Source of the DNA: Halobellus rarus
Lineage (GTDB): Archaea > Halobacteriota > Halobacteria > Halobacteriales > Haloferacaceae
Direction: 5' to 3'
NCBI RefSeq assembly: GCF_024494595.1
Contig: NZ_JANHDI010000009.1
Span: forward strand, 162,700-226,699
Length of the DNA stretch: 64,000 nucleotides
In this document: positions 27,642-34,135 of the stretch, piece by piece
Position numbering within the stretch: position 1 is the stretch's first letter
Layout: each line of letters begins with the position of its first letter
The notes under the pieces: model-generated
The model's input: the letters and a program-made list of their open reading frames with translations, nothing else
Told to the model about the DNA's origin: nothing
Databases searched by the model: none
Made by a program: the position numbers and the translations under genes

Positions 27642-28964
27642 ATGACACACAACACACAACTAGACGATAAACGGCGAACAGTCAGCGAACTCGGCCGCAG
27701 GATGCTCCAGCAGGGGCTCACCAAAGGCACCGGCGGCAACATCAGCGTCCGGGACGGCGATCAGATCGCGATCAGTCCCTCTGGGATCCCGTACGACGAG
27801 ATCGATCCAGAGGACGTCCCGGTGATCGGACTCGACGGCGAGCAGGTCGCCGGCGATACCGATCCATCGAGCGAGTCCCGGATGCACGCCGGAATCATCC
27901 GCGAGCGCGACGACGTGGGCGCGGTCGTCCACACCCACTCGCCGTACGCGAGCACGTTCGCGAGCCTCGACGAATCGGTGCTGCCGTCGCACTATCTCAT
28001 CGCCTTCGTCGGCGACGAGATTCCTGTCGCACCGTACGAGACCTACGGAACCGCCGAGCTGGCGGAGGCGGCGCTGGACACGCTCGGCGACGAATACAAC
28101 GCCTGTCTGCTGGGAAACCACGGCGTCATCGCCACCGGCGAGGACGCCGAGGCAGCATACGAGGTCGCGCTGATGGTCGAGTACGTTTCTCGAATCCAGT
28201 ATCAGGCGCTGAACGCCGGTGATCCGGAGTACCTCGCGGATGAAGAAATCTCTGACCTCATCGAGATTTTCGAGGGGTACGGCCAGAGCAGCGACACCGA
28301 GACCGCGATCGCAGAGCCGACGACCGACCTCCAAGCTGAACGGGAGGCGGTCGCGGACCTCGGCCGAGAGATGCTGGCCCAGGGCCTCACCGAGGGAACT
28401 GGTGGCAACATAAGCACGCGGAACGGCGATCGCGTCGCGATTAACCCCTCCGGCGTCCCCTACGAGGAGATCGATCCCGAGGACGTTCCCCTCGTTCATA
28501 TCGACGGCGAGCAGGTCGCCGGCGAGCTGGGGGCAAGCTCCGAGAAGCCGATGCACCTGAAAATTATGCGCGAGCGTGAAGACGTCGGTGCGGTCGTTCA
28601 CACTCACTCGCCGTACGCGAGTACGTTCGCGAGCCTCCACGAGCCGATTCCGGCCACGCACTACCTCATCGCCTTCGCCGGTAAGGAGGTCCCGGTCACG
28701 CCGTACGCCGAACCGGGCAGCGAGGAACTCGGGGCTGCGGCCGTCGAAGCGCTAGGCGGTGACCACAACGCCTGCCTCTTGGGGAACCACGGCGTCATCA
28801 CTGTCGGAGAGGATGCCGAAGCCGCCTTCGAGGTCGCGCTAATGGTCGAATACTGTGCCCGCATCCACTATCAGGGAAGCAATATCGGCGAACCCGTCCA
28901 CCTGCCCGATGCGGAACTGGAGCACCTGTTCGATCGATTCAGCGATTACGGACAGAGCGGGTAA
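27642..28964 (+). CDS. Tandem-duplicated class II aldolase/adducin-family protein
   Basis: 440 residues made of two consecutive class II aldolase domains (about 12-215 and 232-438). Each carries 'GTGGNIS', the zinc-binding 'HTHSPYASTFASL' and 'CLLGNHGVI'. A usual family member has a single ~210-residue domain. Relatives include L-fuculose-phosphate and ribulose-phosphate enzymes and the OtnC-type 3-oxo-tetronate-4-phosphate decarboxylases, which would suit the PdxA2/kinase setting. Both copies keep their His ligands, so both could be active. Last gene of the transporter operon, 51 bp after the ATPase. Confidence 0.85.
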   Translation: MTHNTQLDDKRRTVSELGRRMLQQGLTKGTGGNISVRDGDQIAISPSGIPYDEIDPEDVPVIGLDGEQVAGDTDPSSESRMHAGIIRERDDVGAVVHTHSPYASTFASLDESVLPSHYLIAFVGDEIPVAPYETYGTAELAEAALDTLGDEYNACLLGNHGVIATGEDAEAAYEVALMVEYVSRIQYQALNAGDPEYLADEEISDLIEIFEGYGQSSDTETAIAEPTTDLQAEREAVADLGREMLAQGLTEGTGGNISTRNGDRVAINPSGVPYEEIDPEDVPLVHIDGEQVAGELGASSEKPMHLKIMREREDVGAVVHTHSPYASTFASLHEPIPATHYLIAFAGKEVPVTPYAEPGSEELGAAAVEALGGDHNACLLGNHGVITVGEDAEAAFEVALMVEYCARIHYQGSNIGEPVHLPDAELEHLFDRFSDYGQSG

Positions 28965-29059
28965 TCGATCAGAAAGTATCATTCAAATATATAGTTACTA
29001 GAAGTAATATTTATACCGCATATATTAAAATAATTATATTTATCTGAAATAAAACGCAC

Positions 29060-29345
29060 CGCCCCCGGTAATAACCTCTCGATCGCTCGTCCCGCGCCCA
29101 CCGGCGGTGACGAAATAGTCACGATCGTCAGTAACAACCGACGCGTCATCATCTCGTGATTCCCGCGCCGGGCACCGTAGGTGTTGAACTCGCGGGGTTC
29201 GGCGCCGTGGTCGACGAGCCACTCTCCGGCCGGCTGCTCACGGCTGATTGGCCTCGCCGGGCTGATATAGTTGGTTCGTGACCGTATCACTGAGAAGCAT
29301 CAGCGTGCGGGCATCGTCGATATCTGTGACGCTGAACTCGCCACG
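29060..29345 (-). pseudogene. Aconitate hydratase relic (fragment at the swivelling-domain junction)
   Basis: Minus-strand frames give 'VTDIDDARTLMLLSDTVT' (about 29330-29277), then after a one-base shift 'NYISPARPISREQPAGEWLV' and 'EFNTYGARRGNHEMM' (about 29275-29145). These match the aconitase segments around 'GDSVTTDHISPAG' and 'FNSYGARRGNHEVM'. Beyond that the match fades, and 5' and 3' parts of the gene are missing. An acidic open stretch at 29350-29610 may be further upstream debris. It is a dead fragment. Confidence 0.65.
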
Positions 29346-29713
29346 ACCCGCTTTCCGGAGTTTCGGCTGAGACTCGCGTATCTTCTAAGTCGTCGGGGGT
29401 ACCATCCGAGATGTAGATGGTCCGGCCCTTCCATTCATCCTCGATATTCGTTTTGCTCGTTTCGTTCGTTTCTTTCAGTGAACTCGTTATCTGTGTTCCA
29501 GTCGATGAACTAGTTTCGGTCGTTTCGATCACCTCGGTCGTTCTCTCATCGTCGACCTCGTAGTCGCCTTCGATTCCAGACGCGCTTCCCCAGTCGTCTT
29601 GTGCTTCCACCTCCGCTGGTGGGTTTTACCGAAGTACCGTAGTTGACGAAGCCCTGCCTCTCTACCACGTCGACGGTCGAAAAATTCGAGGCCTCGAACT
29701 GGAGGCCTTGGTA

Positions 29714-29995
29714 TCACACAGACTTTCGCGACTGGACAGTCTCTTCGGTTTCAGTCGAGCGCTCGGGCCGGTAGGTATTGAGACCGATCACGCGGTTGAG
29801 GACACACTGTTGGGTGGCCCCGGTAATGATGAGCACAAGGCTGACCAGACCGAACAGGGCGGCAACGGCTCCTGTTGAGAGCGGACCGAACCCAAGGCTG
29901 ACGTACCCAGCAAGAGCAGCCAGTGAGATGATACCAAGGACTGGACCGAGTACGAGGCGAACTGTGCGATCGTAACCCCCGACATTCTTTTCCAT
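29714..29995 (-). CDS. DUF2892 (YgaP-type) inner-membrane protein
   Basis: 93 residues starting 'MEKNVGGYDRTVRLVLGPV', the diagnostic opening of the family, with two hydrophobic helices (about 13-35 and 42-62). A Cys ('QQCVLNRVIGLNTY') stands where family members have 'CPLN'. In bacteria such a module is fused to rhodanese domains; in Halobacteria it occurs alone. Its role is unknown. The gene is flanked by relics and not in an operon. Confidence 0.85.
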   Translation of the reverse strand: MEKNVGGYDRTVRLVLGPVLGIISLAALAGYVSLGFGPLSTGAVAALFGLVSLVLIITGATQQCVLNRVIGLNTYRPERSTETEETVQSRKSV

Positions 29996-30116
29996 ATTGA
30001 TCACACGCTATTGGCGCTCTGAGGATATAACCATATCTGGCCGTGCCGAAATATTCAACCGCTGATATGTCCTGTGGCGTACTGGAGTGCATACAAACGG
30101 TGCGGGGGTGGAACCA

Positions 30117-31559
30117 CTACAACGACCGCTCAGCTACTGACCCGAGTGCGAGCGCGGTCGACTCGTCGTGTCGGGCGGTCACGACCTGGCAACCGACCGG
30201 CTTGTCGTCTGCCGTCCCGCACGGAACGGATAGCGCTGGGTGCCCCGTGAGGTTGAACGGGGCTGTGTGTGAGATTGTCTGGACGAACGCCGCTTGATTG
30301 GTCACAGTCCCGAACGGTGGTGCCGTCGTCGGCGTCGTCGGCAGCACGAGTGCATCGTACGCTCCGAGCGCTTCGTCGACCTCCCGGGTGAACGTCTCAC
30401 GGACGCGCTGGGCGGCCACGTAGTGGCGTCCAGCCGCGGTTTCGAGGAGGCCACCACCTACGACGAGTTGGTCAGCGACGGTGTCGCCGAGCTGGTCGAG
30501 GTCGAGAGTTGCCAGCGCTGCCCGGAGGCCCTCGCTGTATCCTGTCCCAGTCCCGAAAACCAGACCGTTGTCAGCGAAGAGCCGAGCAAACTCGATCTTA
30601 GTGGTCGCCAAGAGCGCCAGGGGTATGGCCTCGAACGTCGGCAGCGAGACACGGTTGACGGCCACGCCAGCCTCTTCGAACCCCTCGACGGCAGCGTCAA
30701 CCTGTTCCCGGACGTCCTTGTCGGCACCATCCATTGCTTCCTCGACGACACCTACTCGATCGCCGTCGACAGCGTCGGGGAGGGTTACGTCCGGTGTTGG
30801 CATCCCAATCGTTGAGGGATCACGCCCGTCCGGGCCAGCGACCACCTCGAACACGTCCGCTGCGAGAGCGACCGACTCCGCCAAGACGCCGACGTGATCG
30901 AGCGACGGGGCGAGATCGACGAACCCGAACCTGGGAACGGACCGGTGAGTAGGTTTCAATCCGACGACGCCGCAGTACGACGCTGGGATACGGACACTCC
31001 CCCCCGTGTCGCTGCCGAGCGCAGCGTCGAGGCGTCCCGCAGCGATAGCCGCCCCGCTGCCACTCGAGGATCCACCTGGCACTGCGCCATCGGCTGCGGG
31101 GTTCTCGATAGCACCGTGCGCGCAGGTCTCACCCGTCGTGAAGAATGCGAACTCGTCCATATTCGTCGTCGCGCGGACGTCACCGCCGGCGTCGAGGAGG
31201 CGCCGGACGACCGTCGCGTGGTACTCGGGCGTATACGACAGCGCCGCCGACCCGCAGGTCATCGGAACGCCGGCGACAGCGAAGTTGTCCTTCACGCCGA
31301 GCCGGCAACCCGAGAGCGGTCCGCCCCCTGTTTCACCGTCGGAAAGTGAGAAGGTGTACCGGAGAGCGTTGTGGGCGTCGTCCCCCTCACTCAGTGCTGT
31401 CGCTGGTTCGTCGGAGGGATCGGTGGCTCCAAGCGTTCCGAGCACCTCTGCCGTCGCGTCGAGTTCCGTCGCGTAACTCTCGACAGCCTCGTCGTTGAGA
31501 GTAAAGCCGTAGGTGTCTGCCGTACGTCGAATAGCTCGATCGGAGCGTTCGTTGGACAT
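30117..31559 (-). CDS. Amidase (amidase-signature family)
   Basis: A 480-residue amidase-signature enzyme. The catalytic triad is visible: Lys90 ('GVKDNF'), cis-Ser in 'PGGSSSGSG' (about 164-166) and nucleophile Ser188 in 'GSDTGGSVR'. It is GatA-like in layout, but without GatB or GatC nearby, so it is more likely a catabolic amidase. It lies directly behind mftE on the same strand with 358 bp between; a direct repeat of GTGTCAGAGTA sits in its upstream region. Participation in cofactor or substrate metabolism of the island is possible but unproven. Confidence 0.88.
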   Translation of the reverse strand: MSNERSDRAIRRTADTYGFTLNDEAVESYATELDATAEVLGTLGATDPSDEPATALSEGDDAHNALRYTFSLSDGETGGGPLSGCRLGVKDNFAVAGVPMTCGSAALSYTPEYHATVVRRLLDAGGDVRATTNMDEFAFFTTGETCAHGAIENPAADGAVPGGSSSGSGAAIAAGRLDAALGSDTGGSVRIPASYCGVVGLKPTHRSVPRFGFVDLAPSLDHVGVLAESVALAADVFEVVAGPDGRDPSTIGMPTPDVTLPDAVDGDRVGVVEEAMDGADKDVREQVDAAVEGFEEAGVAVNRVSLPTFEAIPLALLATTKIEFARLFADNGLVFGTGTGYSEGLRAALATLDLDQLGDTVADQLVVGGGLLETAAGRHYVAAQRVRETFTREVDEALGAYDALVLPTTPTTAPPFGTVTNQAAFVQTISHTAPFNLTGHPALSVPCGTADDKPVGCQVVTARHDESTALALGSVAERSL

Positions 31560-31917
31560 CTCATTAGTCTACTCGTGTCAGAGTATTAACTGTATTCCCT
31601 GCTGGTGGTAGTGTTTAATAAAGTGTCAGAGTACTACTCCGCGTAGAATCTTTCTACAACCGACCATTTACGGGTTAGATTGGTTTGCGGTTACGGTTCA
31701 TACTTTGCCCAACGTGGAGCTATGAATCCGAAGCAGAGCGACCGAAGCTACCCCTGACTCCACGAATCGTAGCTCTCGTGGAATAATTACTGTCAGTATC
31801 GACTAAACACGGCCGGTGAAGACATCTCCCATCCCGCTCTCGAATCTGATTCAAGGATATGAGTTCCGCCACGAGCATTGAGCCGAGCAGGTCGTAGATC
31901 AACGGGTCGTCAGCAGG
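31560..31917. promoter_or_regulatory. 358-bp gene gap upstream of amidase with an 11-bp direct repeat
   Basis: GTGTCAGAGTA occurs at 31575-31585 and again at 31623-31633, 48 bp apart, just upstream of the amidase start (31559). Such a spaced direct repeat may be a regulator site. The remaining ~280 bp show no supported gene. Confidence 0.35.
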
Positions 31918-32688
31918 TCAACGGATGTCGAGTTCGCGGAACTCGTCCCGAATGTACGAAGTATGAGCCTCAGCCACGTGTTCGAGGATCGTTTCCCCAG
32001 CAGCGGCGGTTGCTGGGCGTGCGTCTCCGAGGACGCCGTTTTTGTCGTACACTTCCACACCTCTCGTAAATAAGGCCGCTGCGGATACCGTTCCGGTGTG
32101 GCCCTCTGGTAAATCGTCGACGACGAGGGACGGTTCGATGGCTAGGAGCATCGCGGTTTCGCTGGCCCCAGCGTGAACGACAGGTTCGTCCACGTCGATT
32201 CCGGCGGCGGCTAGCCCTTCCTGGAGCAGGTTCATGAACCGCTGGAGCCCGGTTACGGCAACCACGTCGATCTCCGTCGTTCGTGTGAGTTCCGGGTAGG
32301 CGGCGTCGATAACGGGGAAACAGCCACCGTGGCCGGGGAGAATCACGACGCGCTCGAAGCCCTGGGCCTCGAAGGACGACACGTGGTCCCGAAGCAGGCT
32401 CGTGAGTGTGTCTGGGGAGATGGATACGGTTCCGGGGAATCCGGTATGTTCCTCGGACGGACCGACGGGTACGGCGGGTGAGACGAGTGCGTCTCCGAGC
32501 CTGTGAGCGACGCGTTTCGCAATTGCAGTTGCAATTCGGGTGTCCGTCTCGAGCGGGAGATGCGGTCCGTGTTGTTCAGTAGCACCGAGCGGAAGGATAA
32601 CGGTATCTATCCCGTCTTCGAGTGCGCCTTCGACTTCGGGCCACGTCAACTCGGCCATCGTCACGCGTTCGGGCTCGGTTCCGTCCAT
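31918..32688 (-). CDS. mftE: Creatininase-family peptidase, mycofactocin-type MftE
   Basis: A 256-residue creatininase-fold metalloprotein. The metal site starts in 'LGATEQHGPHLPLETDT' (Glu38, His40, Asp49), with 'VILPGHGG' further on. In mycofactocin synthesis, MftE cuts the modified precursor peptide and releases the C-terminal Val-Tyr-derived unit. Assignment to MftE rather than creatinine amidohydrolase rests on the divergent neighbour genes mftA, mftB, mftC and mftF. The ATG at 32688 is preferred over an upstream codon in the promoter region. The 129-bp space to mftA holds both promoters. Confidence 0.85.
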   Translation of the reverse strand: MDGTEPERVTMAELTWPEVEGALEDGIDTVILPLGATEQHGPHLPLETDTRIATAIAKRVAHRLGDALVSPAVPVGPSEEHTGFPGTVSISPDTLTSLLRDHVSSFEAQGFERVVILPGHGGCFPVIDAAYPELTRTTEIDVVAVTGLQRFMNLLQEGLAAAGIDVDEPVVHAGASETAMLLAIEPSLVVDDLPEGHTGTVSAAALFTRGVEVYDKNGVLGDARPATAAAGETILEHVAEAHTSYIRDEFRELDIR

Positions 32689-32817
32689 ACGGACACTGTT
32701 CGGTCGGCGGCATAACACTGTTCCCCCGAGCGAGATGTGTTTTCTTCGAGTCCTGTGGGGACGGGGGGGAGGGGGTATCCAAACGTATTTGGTAGTCTAT
32801 TGTATGGTAGGTATTGT
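32689..32817. promoter_or_regulatory. Divergent mftE/mftA control region
   Basis: It contains the inverted repeat CCAAA-CGTA-TTTGG (32779-32792) and a direct repeat TATTGTATG (32798-32806 and 32812-32820), the second copy including the mftA start codon. The symmetry suggests a dimeric regulator binding over the mftA promoter. No MftR-type regulator gene is in the window. Confidence 0.45.
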
Positions 32818-32937
32818 ATGTCTCAGTCAGTCGAAGCCAGCGGCGACGATGACCAGTCCACGACCGACGAACCCGACATCGAGGAGGACCTCTTCGAGGA
32901 GGAACTCCGGATCGACGGGATCTGTGGCGTCTACTGA
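32818..32937 (+). CDS. mftA: Mycofactocin precursor peptide MftA
   Basis: A 39-residue acidic peptide, 'MSQSVEASGDDDQSTT' … 'RIDGICGVY'. The C-terminus matches the MftA signature IDGMCGVY except for Ile in place of Met, and ends in the Val-Tyr pair that MftC decarboxylates and crosslinks. The middle is Glu/Asp-rich, as in known precursors. A longer open frame upstream begins inside the promoter region and is rejected. mftB follows after one base, mftC and mftF after that. The short size means automated annotation may overlook this gene. Confidence 0.93.
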   Translation: MSQSVEASGDDDQSTTDEPDIEEDLFEEELRIDGICGVY

Positions 32938-32938
32938 T

Positions 32939-33181
32939 ATGACGACGACCGTATGCAAACCCCCTCACGTCAAGTTTCGCCGGGAGGGGGATGGCGGCCT
33001 CGTCTACGACCACGAGAACTACGGCTACGAGGATGCATCGATGTACGAGGTGAGCGACACTGTCATCGACGTGCTGGAGTTCGTCGACGGCGAGCGCTCC
33101 CGGGAGGCCGTCGAATGCGAGTTCTCGCCGGCGGTCGTAGAAACGCTCGTCGAACGGGGGGTACTCGCCGATGTCGAGTGA
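32939..33181 (+). CDS. mftB: Mycofactocin peptide chaperone MftB (PqqD-like)
   Basis: An 80-residue protein with the RiPP recognition element fold. N-terminal beta strands ('HVKFRREGDGGLVYDHENY') are followed by helices ('VIDVLEFVDGERSREAV', 'VVETLVERGVL'). MftB binds the leader of MftA and presents it to MftC. Starts two bases after the mftA stop and overlaps mftC by 11 bp, so expression is coupled. The size agrees with bacterial MftB. Confidence 0.9.
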   Translation: MTTTVCKPPHVKFRREGDGGLVYDHENYGYEDASMYEVSDTVIDVLEFVDGERSREAVECEFSPAVVETLVERGVLADVE

Positions 33182-34130
33182 GCCCCTGTCGGCGCCAGTC
33201 ACCATCACGTGGGAGGTGACGCTGGGCTGTAATCTCCACTGCGACCACTGCCTCTCGGGTAGCGGCCCGGGTCACCAACTGCCGAACGAGCTCACGACCG
33301 AGCAGGCCCACGACTTCATCGCCGAACTCGACGAGATGGACGTGTTTCAGGTGAACATCGGCGGCGGCGAGCCGTTCGTCCGTTCCGATATGCTGGAACT
33401 GCTGGCGGATCTCACCGAGCGGGACATCTCGACCTGCGTGAGCACGAACGGCACCCAGCTCGACGAGGCCACCCTCGATCGCATCGAAGCGATGGATCCG
33501 CTGTTCCTGCAGGTGAGTATGGACGGCTTGCAGGCCGAGAACGACGCCATCCGTGGCGAAGGCGTATACGAACAGGTCGTCGACGCGCTGGACCGACTGG
33601 AAGACCGCGACATCGGCACGACCGTCAACACCGTCGTCACCCGGCAGAACGTCGATGACCTCCCAGAGATCTACGACCTCGCTGAATCCCACGGCGCCGG
33701 CCTGCGGCTGAACCGCTTCCGCCCCAGCGGTCGTGGCGAGGACACGTGGGACGAGTTCCGGTTGACCGAGGAACAGATCCGCTTCCTCCACGGGTGGATC
33801 GAAGACCACCCCGACGTGCGGACGGGCGACTCCTTCTTCTACCTGAATGCGCTGGGCGAGGTGCGAAACAACACCCTCAAGCAGTGCGGCGCGGGCTCGA
33901 TGACCTGTCTCGTCGACCCGGCGGGCGACGTGTTCCCGTGCGCGTTCACACAGTGGGACCACCTCGCCTCGGGCAACGTCGTCGAGGATGGCTTCCAGGC
34001 CGCGTGGAACGAGATCGCGAATCTCCGCAACCAGATCGACGATCACGAGGGCTGCCCCGCGGTCGCGATGGGGAGTTCGGATCCGAACGGCGAAGACCCC
34101 CAGTTGCGGGCCATCCTCTCGGGCGACTGA
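33171..34130 (+). CDS. mftC: Mycofactocin radical SAM maturase MftC
   Basis: A 319-residue radical SAM enzyme. The [4Fe-4S]/SAM motif is C20-x3-C24-x2-C27 in 'LGCNLHCDHCLSG'; the GGE-like SAM motif is 'NIGGGEPFV'. A C-terminal SPASM-type Cys cluster ('CGAGSMTCLVDPAGDVFPC' and a later Cys) holds auxiliary clusters. MftC oxidatively decarboxylates the terminal Tyr of MftA and then forms the Val-Tyr carbon-carbon bond. It sits exactly where expected, between mftB and mftF. Confidence 0.94.
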   Translation: MSSEPLSAPVTITWEVTLGCNLHCDHCLSGSGPGHQLPNELTTEQAHDFIAELDEMDVFQVNIGGGEPFVRSDMLELLADLTERDISTCVSTNGTQLDEATLDRIEAMDPLFLQVSMDGLQAENDAIRGEGVYEQVVDALDRLEDRDIGTTVNTVVTRQNVDDLPEIYDLAESHGAGLRLNRFRPSGRGEDTWDEFRLTEEQIRFLHGWIEDHPDVRTGDSFFYLNALGEVRNNTLKQCGAGSMTCLVDPAGDVFPCAFTQWDHLASGNVVEDGFQAAWNEIANLRNQIDDHEGCPAVAMGSSDPNGEDPQLRAILSGD

Positions 34131-34135
34131 GTCCC

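Noticed and set aside
27660..28661. 333-codon open frame opposite the tandem aldolase
   Set aside because: Antisense shadow; its apparent internal repeats only mirror the duplicated aldolase.
32737..32937. Longer version of the mftA frame
   Set aside because: The extension lies in the promoter region and lacks MftA-like composition; ATG 32818 gives the normal precursor length.
33063..34046. Long open frame opposite mftC
   Set aside because: Antisense shadow; mftC has motifs, correct operon position and acidic composition.
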